Source: Fodinibius sp036381435 (lineage in GTDB: Bacteria; Bacteroidota; Rhodothermia; Balneolales; Balneolaceae). From it: DNA of 64,000 nucleotides. Positions 35,792 through 44,543 of this stretch are shown in pieces. The DNA lies in NCBI GenBank assembly GCA_036381435.1, contig DASVCW010000045.1, positions 1 through 64,000 on the forward strand, read 5' to 3'. The notes below the pieces were generated by a model, which saw nothing but the letters and a program-made list of their open reading frames with translations, had not been told where the DNA came from and ran no database searches. Made by a program: the position numbers and the translations under genes. The stretch's first letter is position 1. Each line of letters begins with the position of its first letter.

Positions 35792-36021
35792 GTTTCATGG
35801 CTCTGCCATGGAACCTTCAAGCAATAATACTTTAGTCAGGAAAAAGAATTGTTTTGTTCCAAATCTTATCGGAAATTCCTGCAACCCTTTATAAAGGGCG
35901 AAGCTCTTGCTTTTTGGAGTTCCTTGCCTGTTTATCAGCTGTAGCTTTGAAATAAGAGAGATTTTTAACGGAATGAACTTTAAGGTAAGCCCTTCACTGT
36001 TCCGTGGCAGAGCCACGAAAC
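35792..36021. repeat. inverted pair of palindromes, family F, in the atpC-PBP1A gap
   Basis: GTTTCATGGC-TCT-GCCATGGAAC (35792-35814) and GTTCCGTGGC-AGA-GCCACGAAAC (35999-36021) are inverted copies that differ at two symmetrical bases, so each remains its own palindrome. Between them lies CCCTTTATAAAGGG (35885-35898), also present at 56195. No gene is recognised in 35680-36231. Confidence 0.8.
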
Positions 36022-36197
36022 CAGATGATCGGAATAGTTAGAATTCCTTTCCCAAAATCCCTCTGGCACTTGGTCAAAGGGAATAAAGAACACTGATATC
36101 ACCAAATTTAGCTGCAAAGGAGTTATACTCCCGAGCGTTGAGGTGGGGAGTGTAGATAGAAATTAGAGTTCAGAGTTAAGATAAAAAATTTAACTTT

Positions 36198-36228
36198 CCA
36201 ACATCCAACATCCAGCATCCAGCATCCA
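36198..36228. repeat. short CCARCAT tandem array
   Basis: Two copies of CCAACAT, two of CCAGCAT, and a partial unit, preceded by TTTAACTTT. It is the same unit and left flank as the 17-copy array at 34. It ends just after the PBP1A stop on the minus strand. Confidence 0.9.
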
Positions 36229-36231
36229 GAA

Positions 36232-38535
36232 CTACCAGCCGATACGTTCTTCGGCATCACTCTCCTCGTTTTCTGGGGGTTGAGGCATAATGAATCCCGG
36301 TGGTGGAGTAAACCCTTCATAACTCCAGGGAGCTTTGGGATCAGCGGTCGCCAAATTGATAAATTTACCTACAATAGGTAAAGCGGTTCGGGCTCCCTGA
36401 CCGATCCAGGTGTTTTCAGGAAATGTGATTCTACGATCAGCACCACCAACCCATGCTCCCATTACAATATGAGGCATCATCGCTACAAACCAGTTGTCGG
36501 CACTGTTTTGAGTGGTTCCTGTTTTTCCGGCCACATCCTGACGAACGCCAAACGAATTCCGCAAACGAACACCTGTTCCGTAATAATCTTCACCGCCTCG
36601 AATCACTCCCCGCAACATGTCAACCATGATATAAGCTGTTTCGGGACTGATAACTTCCTGACGGTACTCAGGGTGAAATTCTTTGATGATATTGCCTTGT
36701 TTATCCTCAATATGAGTGATAGCAATGGGTTGGATATGAACACCCTGATTAGCAAAAGTAGTGTAGGCACTTACCAATTCGAGCAGAGATACTTCAGCCG
36801 TACCAAGGGCTATAGAGGGATAGGCCGGCGTATCTGACATATCAATACCGAAATTCGAAGCCATCTGTTTAATTTTTCTCGCCCCCGGAATTAAATCAGA
36901 CAAACGGTTTGATTCCGGTGCTCCGGCCAGTTCTGCCATCAAATTAATGGTAACATTATTCAAACTGCGGGCAAGTCCTTCGCGGAGAGTGATCATTTCA
37001 GGGCCGGCAGGAACATGAGAATCTTTTGGTTTCCAGGCCGTTCCGTTCCGGCTGTAAAATACCGACGGGTACTTCGAAAATTTGTGGTAAGGTTTATAAC
37101 CATTTGCAATAGCCACGGTATAAACGAAGGGTTTAAATGTTGATCCCGCCTGCCGTGTGGATTGGTAAACATGATCGAATTGAACGTTGCCGTAATCGGC
37201 TCCGCCCACCCAGGCTAAAATATGGCCGTTAGTGGGATCAATGGCCACAAATCCTGCTTTCAATTTCGTGAAGGCATGTTTTACAGAATCAACAAAAGCA
37301 GTATCGGCCATAAGTATGTCGAAGACTACTGATTCCTGATCCGTATTATACTTTGAAAAAGCATTTTTATAGCGATCTGTTTCACGAATAAAGCTTCTTA
37401 GGTAAGGATAATTATTCCAATACCTATTCATATATTCACCGCCGGGAGTGGTCCATTCATCCTCAAAAACAACCTGTATCGAGTCGAGTTTTTTACGCAG
37501 CGCTATTTCGGCATACTGCTGTAAACGAGAATTGATAGTTGTGTGAATGGTCAGACCGTCGGTATATAAATTGTAACCATTTTCTGTTAGCCAGCCGTCA
37601 ATTTGTTTGCGAACGTATATACCAAAATAGCGATTTTCCTGTCCGGCTTCTGAAGGGGGGTGATAATTCAGGGCGATAGGTCTTTTCCGCAAACTTTGAT
37701 AAACCATATCAGAAATAAAACCGTGTCTGTTAAGCAGCATCAGCACGATATTACGGCGATTTATAGCATTTTCTGGATTAATACGCGGGTTGAAAAGATA
37801 AACGCCTTTGAGTGAGCCTACCATCGTTGCGGCTTGTAAAATCGTTAGATCGCCGGCATCTTTTCCATAATGCGTATAGGCCGCGGCCTGAATGCCAAAG
37901 GCGCTGTTAGGAAATTCAACCGTATTCAAATACATCTCGATGATTTCACGCTTAGTATAATTTTGCTCCAGCTCGACAGCGGTAATCATCTCGCGCAGTT
38001 TTCGAATAATAGAAAACTCGCGTCCAATCTTTTTATAAAGGTTCCGCGCCAGCTGTTGAGTAATGGTTGAACCACCCTGAATACGTCCGTGAATTAAATG
38101 CCAGGGTACAGCAAGCGTCCGAATCATATCAATACCCCAATGAGTATAAAAACGGTGGTCTTCAGTAGCGACCAGGGCGTTTACTACATGGGGTGAAATT
38201 TTTTCAATAGGCACATAGGTTCGGTTTTCGGTATAAAAACGGTCGAGAACTACACCATCAGCGCTCACTACTTCGGAGGCTATAGCTGTTTGAGGGTTTT
38301 CAAGTGCTTTAACCGAGGGAAGTCCCTGAAACAGATAGAAGATAAAGCCGCCAAGCGCCAGAATAAGGACACCAAGTGTGATACCGGCCCATTTGAGTAT
38401 ACTTTTCTTCTTAACACCACCGGGATATTCCGTGGATTTTTTGTTATTACTGTCACTGCCGCCGATCTTTTTTCGCCGATAGTCCGGATCGTTGAAATAG
38501 CGATCCATATCAGTATCAAAATCTGAGTTACTCAT
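36232..38535 (-). CDS. bifunctional penicillin-binding protein 1A
   Basis: A 767-residue class A PBP that polymerises and crosslinks peptidoglycan. A cytoplasmic N-terminus is followed by one membrane helix (about residues 48-70). The GT51 glycosyltransferase domain has the catalytic Glu in ATEDHRFYTHWG and the motif QGGSTITQQLARNLY. The transpeptidase domain has SxxK in STFKPF, SxN in SLNN and KTGTT. It begins 3 bases after the lpxH stop, in the ispB-lpxH-PBP operon of the minus strand. The C-terminal tail is Pro- and Glu-rich. Confidence 0.95.
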   Translation of the reverse strand: MSNSDFDTDMDRYFNDPDYRRKKIGGSDSNNKKSTEYPGGVKKKSILKWAGITLGVLILALGGFIFYLFQGLPSVKALENPQTAIASEVVSADGVVLDRFYTENRTYVPIEKISPHVVNALVATEDHRFYTHWGIDMIRTLAVPWHLIHGRIQGGSTITQQLARNLYKKIGREFSIIRKLREMITAVELEQNYTKREIIEMYLNTVEFPNSAFGIQAAAYTHYGKDAGDLTILQAATMVGSLKGVYLFNPRINPENAINRRNIVLMLLNRHGFISDMVYQSLRKRPIALNYHPPSEAGQENRYFGIYVRKQIDGWLTENGYNLYTDGLTIHTTINSRLQQYAEIALRKKLDSIQVVFEDEWTTPGGEYMNRYWNNYPYLRSFIRETDRYKNAFSKYNTDQESVVFDILMADTAFVDSVKHAFTKLKAGFVAIDPTNGHILAWVGGADYGNVQFDHVYQSTRQAGSTFKPFVYTVAIANGYKPYHKFSKYPSVFYSRNGTAWKPKDSHVPAGPEMITLREGLARSLNNVTINLMAELAGAPESNRLSDLIPGARKIKQMASNFGIDMSDTPAYPSIALGTAEVSLLELVSAYTTFANQGVHIQPIAITHIEDKQGNIIKEFHPEYRQEVISPETAYIMVDMLRGVIRGGEDYYGTGVRLRNSFGVRQDVAGKTGTTQNSADNWFVAMMPHIVMGAWVGGADRRITFPENTWIGQGARTALPIVGKFINLATADPKAPWSYEGFTPPPGFIMPQPPENEESDAEERIGW

Positions 38536-38538
38536 CTA

Positions 38539-39315
38539 TTACTGTTCAAACTTTTGTAAAGACTCCATCTTGTGTGCCCAAAAAACGAGTGAAGGAGTTC
38601 CGTTATTATAAAAAACCATGCTTCGGTGCCGGTAAAAGGTACCTAAATTTATATAGGTTCCGAAAGGAAAATATTTACACCGCGGCACATGATCATGTCC
38701 GCAAAGAATTAGGTCAATATCAGTTGATCTAAGTTTCTGCCGGGCCCAATTTGTTAGTTTTTTGCCGTCTTCATCATCACTGTTAAAAGAACGGGTGAAG
38801 CGAGAGAAATGTTTCATCACCCCTATACCCGTTTTTGATGAAAACAGCGCTTGATAGACTCGCAAAAAATATTCGTTTCGGAGTAAACGATGCATTCGCG
38901 GGCGCGGCAGTTTGTGTTCACTGTTTGAGAGTCCGTCCCCGTGCAAAAGCATCATTTTGGTACCATTTAAAGAACAAATATACTGCTCATGTTCCAGGTA
39001 AAATCCCCGTTCGCAAAAATGTTCCCGGGTCCAGTTATCGTGGTTGCCTGTGATATAAAGTGCCGGACCCATTTTCCGGTTGAATGCATCAAAACGATCG
39101 AGCAGTTTTTCTCCGACTTTAGGAGTATGATCCGGGTACTCCATCCAGTAATCAAAAAGATCGCCGAGAATGGCTATACGGATGTTCTCCCGTTCGCAGT
39201 AATCAATAAGCTGAATAAGTTCCGTTTCAATGCGCTTATTTTCCTTTTCAGAAAAACCGCCGAGATGTGCATCGGAAATGAAGAGAATCGGTTGTTCGAG
39301 TATCGGTCTGTTCAT
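38539..39315 (-). CDS. lpxH: UDP-2,3-diacylglucosamine diphosphatase-like metallophosphatase
   Basis: A 258-residue calcineurin-like phosphatase of the LpxH type, which makes lipid X in lipid A synthesis. Motifs in order: ISDAHLGG (DxH), GDLFDYWMEY (GDxxD), ITGNHDNW (GNHD), LLHGDGL and CGHDHVPR (GHxH). A longer open frame reaches 39456, but its extra 47 residues are Ser/Arg-rich and overlap the upstream gene. ATG 39315 starts the conserved region, 16 bases after the ispB stop. LpxH versus another UDP-sugar phosphatase is not decided beyond doubt. Confidence 0.88.
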   Translation of the reverse strand: MNRPILEQPILFISDAHLGGFSEKENKRIETELIQLIDYCERENIRIAILGDLFDYWMEYPDHTPKVGEKLLDRFDAFNRKMGPALYITGNHDNWTREHFCERGFYLEHEQYICSLNGTKMMLLHGDGLSNSEHKLPRPRMHRLLRNEYFLRVYQALFSSKTGIGVMKHFSRFTRSFNSDDEDGKKLTNWARQKLRSTDIDLILCGHDHVPRCKYFPFGTYINLGTFYRHRSMVFYNNGTPSLVFWAHKMESLQKFEQ

Positions 39316-39331
39316 CCGAAAACCAGGGCTG

Positions 39332-40351
39332 CTATTTCTTTCGGTTGATGATGAACTTGATGAGATCTTCGAAGGCTTTTCGGTCACCCGACTCCGGCAA
39401 TGTTGCCAGTTTATCGAGAGCTTTTGAGGCGTAGTCATCCATAATTGACCGCGCATAATTCATGCCGCCTTTTTCATGGACAAAAGCGACGATATCATCA
39501 ATATCCGACTGCTTTTTCTTGCGCTTTCGCATCAGCCGACGAATACCCAAGGTTTCAAGAGCGGATGCATTGTCGAGCGCTTTAATGAAGGGCAGCGTTA
39601 CTTTTCGTTCTTTAATGTCGTTACGCGTGGGTTTACCAATATCATCAACACCGTAATCAAAAAGGTCATCCCGGATTTGAAAAGCGATGCCGGTATACAT
39701 GCCGATATCGTGCATTTTTTGGTGAAGTTCGGGATCATCGGTAGTTGAGATAGCTCCGCATTCACAGCAAGCAGCAATGAGACTCGCAGTTTTCTCGGAA
39801 ATCACTTTAAAATAATACTCTTCATCCATGTTAAAAAGTCCCGCGGCTTTGAACTGACGCAACTCGCCTTCACTCATATTTTGTACGGCTGTGGAAAGCA
39901 CTTTCAATAATTTAAATTCTTCATAATCGAGTGCAGTAAGCAGACCTTTGGAGAGCAGAAAATCACCTAGTAAAACGCTGGCTTTATTTTTCCAGACTTT
40001 GTTGATGCTGAGGAAGCCGCGACGGATATCGGCATCGTCAACCACATCATCATGGATGAGTGTTGCCGTATGCAAAAGTTCAATCATGGTAGCGGCAACA
40101 TAGCTGCGTTCGGTGATATCGCCAAAAAGGCGGGCGGACATAAATACCAGTGTGGGACGAATTTCCTTACCCTTTTGCCGCAACAGATACTGTACGATTT
40201 GATCCAGTACAAAAACATCGGTGCGAAGCGCTTTTTTATAAAAGGAGCGGAATTCGGAGAGATCATTAGATACAGGTTCAGTGATCTCCTTAAGAGTTTT
40301 TTTATCTTTTCTCTTAAATGTGGTTGTGCTATCCAGTTTGGTATCAATCAT
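39332..40351 (-). CDS. ispB: trans-polyprenyl diphosphate synthase
   Basis: A 339-residue all-helical prenyltransferase. The first aspartate-rich motif is DDVVDDADIRRG and the second FQIRDDLFDYGVDDIGKPTRND. It extends farnesyl or geranylgeranyl diphosphate to the C35-C45 side chain of menaquinone. The exact chain length cannot be read reliably from sequence. The K-G-K-E-I-R-P isoprenyl-binding segment (RQKGKEIRPTLV) is intact. It is the first gene of the lpxH-PBP1A operon. Confidence 0.93.
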   Translation of the reverse strand: MIDTKLDSTTTFKRKDKKTLKEITEPVSNDLSEFRSFYKKALRTDVFVLDQIVQYLLRQKGKEIRPTLVFMSARLFGDITERSYVAATMIELLHTATLIHDDVVDDADIRRGFLSINKVWKNKASVLLGDFLLSKGLLTALDYEEFKLLKVLSTAVQNMSEGELRQFKAAGLFNMDEEYYFKVISEKTASLIAACCECGAISTTDDPELHQKMHDIGMYTGIAFQIRDDLFDYGVDDIGKPTRNDIKERKVTLPFIKALDNASALETLGIRRLMRKRKKKQSDIDDIVAFVHEKGGMNYARSIMDDYASKALDKLATLPESGDRKAFEDLIKFIINRKK

Positions 40352-40532
40352 TATTGACTTGGAATAAACGTAGTGGTGCTAAGTATAAATGCCATTTTTT
40401 TCTTACTGCAACTCCAATCATATAAATTAAAGTTGAAATTTAATAATTATTCAGCTTTTATACTCCCGGTATTTCCGATACCTTTTGAAGAAGTAAAATA
40501 CAGGGATTAAATTTTTAATAGTATAGTGAGTG

Positions 40533-41819
40533 ATGATTGAGGTTGATGTAAGCCGTGCGAGACAGTTTTTGACGGATGAAGAATTTCAAAACGCCTGTTC
40601 AAAAGCGGAAAAGTCGCTACAGCTTGTGCGAGAGGAAAGCGGGGAAGGGGCTGAATGGCTTGGATGGAGAGAGATTCTTCGTGACCCGAATGATGCCGTT
40701 CTCGAGCAGTTAGACAGCCTGGCCGTGGCTGTTCGCGCAGATGCGGATGTGTTTATAGTGTGCGGAATTGGTGGTTCTTATTTGGGTGCCCGCGCTGTTA
40801 TTGATGCCCTTTCATCCTTTTTTGGTTCTAACGGGCCTGAAATTTTGTATGCCGGTCAGCATATGAGCGGTAAATATCTGGATGAACTTTTAGAACATCT
40901 TGAGCAGCCGAATTCCGAAGGCGAACGCAAAAGCGTGTATTTAAATGTAATTTCGAAATCAGGCACTACACTTGAAACAGCGCTGGCTTTTCGAGTACTT
41001 CGTAAATGGATGGAAGAACATTTTCCCGAAGATGCCGGTGATCGCATCATTTGTACTACAAGTGTGAAAGGAGGGGCGCTAAACAGCCTTGTTGAAGAAA
41101 AGGGATACCAAAAGTTTATTATTCCCGAAAATATTGGCGGACGTTTTTCGGTTTTGACCCCTGTAGGATTACTGCCGGCTGCAGTGGCGGGCATTGATAT
41201 CCGCACCTTGTTTTATGAAGCTGTTTCTAAATTTGAGGAGCTGGAGGAAAATCCACAGCCGGTTTTGGACTATGCTGCTGTAAAATACGCGCTTCACCAA
41301 AAGGGGAAGGCGATAGATGTCATCACTTCTTTCGAGCCGCAACTGTACTTGTTGGGAGGATGGTTGCAACAGTTGTTAGGTGAGAGCGAAGGCAAGCAGG
41401 GAAAGGGGATGTTTCCGGCTAAAGCTACTTATTCAACCGATTTGCACAGCATCGGGCAGTTCGTGCAGCAAGGCCCGGAAAATTTGATGGAAACTTTTAT
41501 TCAGGTAGAATCCATTTCACCCGGCCCTATTGTTGACGAAGTGAAAGCAAACAACGATGGACTTAATTATTTAGCAGGTCGTTCTTTTCATGATATCAAC
41601 AGCCGGGCTTTTGAGGGAACTTTGCAGGCACATGTTGACGGGGGAGTTCCGTGCATTGTAGTTACGCTTGCCAAATTAAATGCCCAGCATATTGGTGAAT
41701 TTATTTATTTTTACGAGCTGATGACGGCAGTTTATTGTTATTGCCTGGACGTAAATCCATTCAATCAGCCGGGCGTCGAAGATTATAAAAAGGCGATGTA
41801 CGAGTTGCTGGGGAGGTAA
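40533..41819 (+). CDS. pgi: glucose-6-phosphate isomerase
   Basis: A 428-residue short PGI of the Bacillus type that interconverts glucose- and fructose-6-phosphate. Landmarks are GIGGSYLGARAVIDAL (sugar-phosphate loop), SKSGTTLETALAFR, NIGGRFSVLTPVGLLP (PGI signature 1), and near the C-terminus NPFNQPGVEDYKKAMYELLG (signature 2, with the catalytic Lys). A GTG at 40530 directly precedes the ATG, but the ATG at 40533 is the likelier start. Full length. Confidence 0.96.
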   Translation: MIEVDVSRARQFLTDEEFQNACSKAEKSLQLVREESGEGAEWLGWREILRDPNDAVLEQLDSLAVAVRADADVFIVCGIGGSYLGARAVIDALSSFFGSNGPEILYAGQHMSGKYLDELLEHLEQPNSEGERKSVYLNVISKSGTTLETALAFRVLRKWMEEHFPEDAGDRIICTTSVKGGALNSLVEEKGYQKFIIPENIGGRFSVLTPVGLLPAAVAGIDIRTLFYEAVSKFEELEENPQPVLDYAAVKYALHQKGKAIDVITSFEPQLYLLGGWLQQLLGESEGKQGKGMFPAKATYSTDLHSIGQFVQQGPENLMETFIQVESISPGPIVDEVKANNDGLNYLAGRSFHDINSRAFEGTLQAHVDGGVPCIVVTLAKLNAQHIGEFIYFYELMTAVYCYCLDVNPFNQPGVEDYKKAMYELLGR

Positions 41820-41824
41820 TATTT

Positions 41825-41903
41825 CCATCAGATGGCTGGTTTTGCCCATCCGATGGGTTGGATAGGGAAGGGACGCCTTTCGAATCCATCCGACCGCAAG
41901 ATC
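41825..41903. repeat. dispersed palindromic repeat, family E copy 1
   Basis: CCATCAGATGG (41825-41835), GCTGGTTTTGCC, CCCATCCGATGGG (41845-41857) and CTTTCGAATCCATCCGACCG follow in order. The same order of words, in diverged form, lies at 49827-49911 after rnc. It fills the pgi-kinase gap. Confidence 0.8.
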
Positions 41904-41950
41904 AGCGATTGGATGGAGAATAAAATCTATTATTTAAATCATAACAGTAA

Positions 41951-42616
41951 ATGTCAGACAATACAAATCATCTACCGAACAAAGCAATTCCTGACAACCT
42001 TAAGTTTATTGCCATTGCCGGTAATATCGGAGCGGGAAAATCGTCACTCACCGGACTTTTGGCCAAACATTTTGGCTGGAAAGCTTTTTATGAATCAGTG
42101 GATAATAATCCATACCTGGCCGATTTTTATGATGATATGCGGCGATGGAGCTTTAATCTGCAAATTTTCTTTTTATCCAGCCGTTTTCGTCATCAAAAGC
42201 AGATGCTTGAGGGAGACGGGCATTTCATTCAGGATCGAACCATCTATGAAGATGTAGAAATTTTTGCTAAAAACCTGCATGAAATGGGGTTAATGAGCGA
42301 CCGGGATTTTAGTAATTATGAAGCTCTGTTTAACGAAATGACCTCCTTTTTACAGTCACCGAGTCTGCTCATTTATATTCGTGCACAAGTCCCCACACTG
42401 GTTCGACAAATTCAGCAGCGCGGGCGCGAATACGAAAACACGATTCGTATCGAATATCTGGAGCGGCTCAACCGGCTATATGAAGACTGGATTCAGCGCT
42501 ATCCCCATGAAAAGCTGATTATTGATACCGATGATCTCGATTTTGTGAACAATAAAGAAGACCTTGGGCGCATTATAGAACTTGTAGAGCAACGATTATT
42601 TGGGCTGTTTAATTGA
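41951..42616 (+). CDS. deoxynucleoside kinase
   Basis: A 221-residue kinase of the dCK/dGK family, which phosphorylates salvaged deoxynucleosides. Walker A is AGNIGAGKSSLTGLL near residue 23; the substrate ESVDNNPYLADFYDD segment and the DRTIYED (DRS-like) motif follow, and the lid RGREYENTIR is intact. Specificity (dA, dG or dC) cannot be told. It probably works with the DNPH1-like and nucleotide salvage proteins. It follows pgi after a repeat. Confidence 0.93.
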   Translation: MSDNTNHLPNKAIPDNLKFIAIAGNIGAGKSSLTGLLAKHFGWKAFYESVDNNPYLADFYDDMRRWSFNLQIFFLSSRFRHQKQMLEGDGHFIQDRTIYEDVEIFAKNLHEMGLMSDRDFSNYEALFNEMTSFLQSPSLLIYIRAQVPTLVRQIQQRGREYENTIRIEYLERLNRLYEDWIQRYPHEKLIIDTDDLDFVNNKEDLGRIIELVEQRLFGLFN

Positions 42617-42662
42617 TTGCAGGTAAATCCAATTATTCCTATTTTTGCTTGCTATAACTGAT

Positions 42663-43175
42663 ATGTCTAAACTTGAATTTAACATAACAGAAATCCCCGA
42701 AGGGGAGAGTCGGCGAACAGTCGGCTTATCCGATGAAGACCTGGATTTATCTCCGTATGATTTTTCCGGGGGCGAAGTAAATTTGGAGTTCTACCGTACG
42801 CTTCACTTTATCCGGGTTAATTTTCATGTAGACTCTGATGTTCAACTGGTTTGCGATCGATCGCTTGAACCATATATTCAACCTATAGAAGCAGATTACG
42901 AAGTAGTTTTTAAGGTTGATGTTGAAGAGGAAACCGAAGATGAAAATGGTGCTGTTCGGCGCTTTAATTTTTCATCGAACACTTTCAGTATTGAAGATGA
43001 AGTGCGGGATACCATCATGTTGAACGTCCCGGTTAAAAAGTTGCATCCGAAGTTTCTTGATGAAGAAGGAAATCCAAAAGATTTTGACACCAAAAGGTTC
43101 GGTGAGACTGAAGAAGGTGATGAGTCGGAGAAAATTGATCCCCGGTGGGAAAAATTGAAGAAACTTAAGAATTAA
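42663..43175 (+). CDS. DUF177 (YceD-like) protein
   Basis: A 170-residue acidic protein of the DUF177/YceD family. The position directly before rpmF is diagnostic: yceD-rpmF-plsX is conserved widely. The second half contains the family pattern DEVRDTIMLNVPVKKLHPKF, and the C-terminus reads IDPRWEKLKKLKN. It is linked to 23S rRNA metabolism in several organisms. An in-frame ATG at 42645 would add six residues; I chose 42663, where similarity begins. Confidence 0.9.
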   Translation: MSKLEFNITEIPEGESRRTVGLSDEDLDLSPYDFSGGEVNLEFYRTLHFIRVNFHVDSDVQLVCDRSLEPYIQPIEADYEVVFKVDVEEETEDENGAVRRFNFSSNTFSIEDEVRDTIMLNVPVKKLHPKFLDEEGNPKDFDTKRFGETEEGDESEKIDPRWEKLKKLKN

Positions 43176-43190
43176 CAGAAACATAAAATC

Positions 43191-43287
43191 TGTCATCCTG
43201 AATTTATTTCAGGATCTATAGGCAAAATTGCTTTAACAGCTTTATAATAAACCTTCGCAAAGATGCTGAAACAAGTTCAGCATGACA
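43191..43287. repeat. dispersed palindromic repeat, family C copy 2
   Basis: TGTCATCCTGAATTTATTTC, then AGGATC, an AT-rich middle, and AAGATGCTGAAACAAGTTCA followed by GCATGACA. This is the mirror image of copy 1 at 18979, with the CCTGAA and TGCTGAA hairpins swapped in order. It separates the DUF177 gene from rpmF. Confidence 0.9.
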
Positions 43288-43348
43288 TAGACAAGGTTTT
43301 TTGAAGTTTCAAGAATTAACAGAAACACTATTACTACTATTTTAAATA

Positions 43349-43528
43349 ATGGCACATCCAAAGCGAAGACATTCTAAATCACGAACAAGAAAACGGCGTT
43401 CGCACCACAAAATAGGTGAGCCGACGTTGGCTGAATGTCAAAATTGTGGTGCTCTGCATCGCTATCATCACATTTGTACTGAGTGTGGCCACTACCGGGG
43501 CCGTCAGATTTTAAATGTGAAGAAATAA
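43349..43528 (+). CDS. rpmF: 50S ribosomal protein L32
   Basis: A 59-residue basic protein, too short for common ORF filters. It begins MAHPKRRHSKSRTRKRRSHH, contains a zinc ribbon of two Cys-x-x-Cys pairs (CQNC, then CTEC after LHRYHHI) and ends GRQILNVKK. All are L32 hallmarks. The position between DUF177 and plsX is the conserved one. As both Cys pairs are present, this is the zinc-binding form. Confidence 0.96.
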   Translation: MAHPKRRHSKSRTRKRRSHHKIGEPTLAECQNCGALHRYHHICTECGHYRGRQILNVKK

Positions 43529-43549
43529 CATTAGCCTAACCTTTTATTC

Positions 43550-44533
43550 ATGATTATTGCTGTAGATGCCGCGGGGGGCGATCACTATCCCAAAAGTCCG
43601 GTTATAGGAGCTATTGAAGCGACTAAGGAACTTTCCGGCCTAAAAATTATTTTGGTGGGACCCGAGGCAATGATAAATGAGGAACTCTCCAATCACGAAT
43701 ACGATTCACAGCGTATTCTGGTACAGCATGCGCCTGAAGTCATAGGCATGAATGAATCACCCGCACATGCGGTAAAGACAAAACAAAAGTCATCTATTGT
43801 TACCGGTGTAGGCATACATAAAGCGGGCAAATGCCACGCTTTTGTGAGTGCGGGAAATACCGGCGCTTTGCTGGCTGCTTCTACTTTTCTTTTAGGTAAG
43901 TTAAAAGGTGTCAGCCGTCCAACCATCGGCGCCGCTTACCCAACTACAAAAGGCATCCGGCTAATGATGGATGTCGGCGCAAATCTTGAAATGCGCTCCG
44001 AAATGTATAAGCAGTTTGCCCAGATGGGAACTATTTATGCAAGCTCGGTAATGGGTATAGAAGATCCTAAAGTAGGTCTTTTAAATGTGGGTGAAGAAAA
44101 AGGAAAAGGCACGGAAGATTTGAAAGAAGCTTTTGATGAGCTGAGCGACCTTTCCAATTTTGTGGGCAACATTGAAGGGCGGGATATCTTTCCTGCCAAA
44201 GCAGATATTTTTCTGTGTGATGGCCTGGTTGGAAACCTTTTGCTAAAATTAGGTGAATCCATTCCTGAAGCGGTCGGAGCCTTCATTCATAAAGGAATAC
44301 AGAAATTAGATCTAAGTTCGGATGAAGCTAAGCTGGTGGCACAGATCATAAAAGCATCACTCGAAGAATTCAATCCCGAAAGAGTGGGCGGCGTGCCTTT
44401 CCTGGGAGTTGACGGACTTACCATGGTAGGTCATGGCAGCAGCACACCTCTCGCCGTTAAAAATATGATATTGAATGCCGTGAAGTGTATAGAGCACAAT
44501 ATCAATGAAAAAATTGTAGCATCTCTCAATTAA
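43550..44533 (+). CDS. plsX: phosphate acyltransferase PlsX
   Basis: A 327-residue enzyme that converts acyl-ACP to acyl-phosphate for phospholipid synthesis. Family landmarks are the opening AVDAAGGDHYPKSPV, VSAGNTGALLAA, RPTIGAAYPT, LMMDVGANLE and LNVGEEKGKG. The C-terminal LGVDGLTMVGHGSS is also typical. It starts 21 bases after rpmF and runs into fabH after 10 bases, in the standard operon. Confidence 0.97.
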   Translation: MIIAVDAAGGDHYPKSPVIGAIEATKELSGLKIILVGPEAMINEELSNHEYDSQRILVQHAPEVIGMNESPAHAVKTKQKSSIVTGVGIHKAGKCHAFVSAGNTGALLAASTFLLGKLKGVSRPTIGAAYPTTKGIRLMMDVGANLEMRSEMYKQFAQMGTIYASSVMGIEDPKVGLLNVGEEKGKGTEDLKEAFDELSDLSNFVGNIEGRDIFPAKADIFLCDGLVGNLLLKLGESIPEAVGAFIHKGIQKLDLSSDEAKLVAQIIKASLEEFNPERVGGVPFLGVDGLTMVGHGSSTPLAVKNMILNAVKCIEHNINEKIVASLN

Positions 44534-44543
44534 TTATCTCTAC

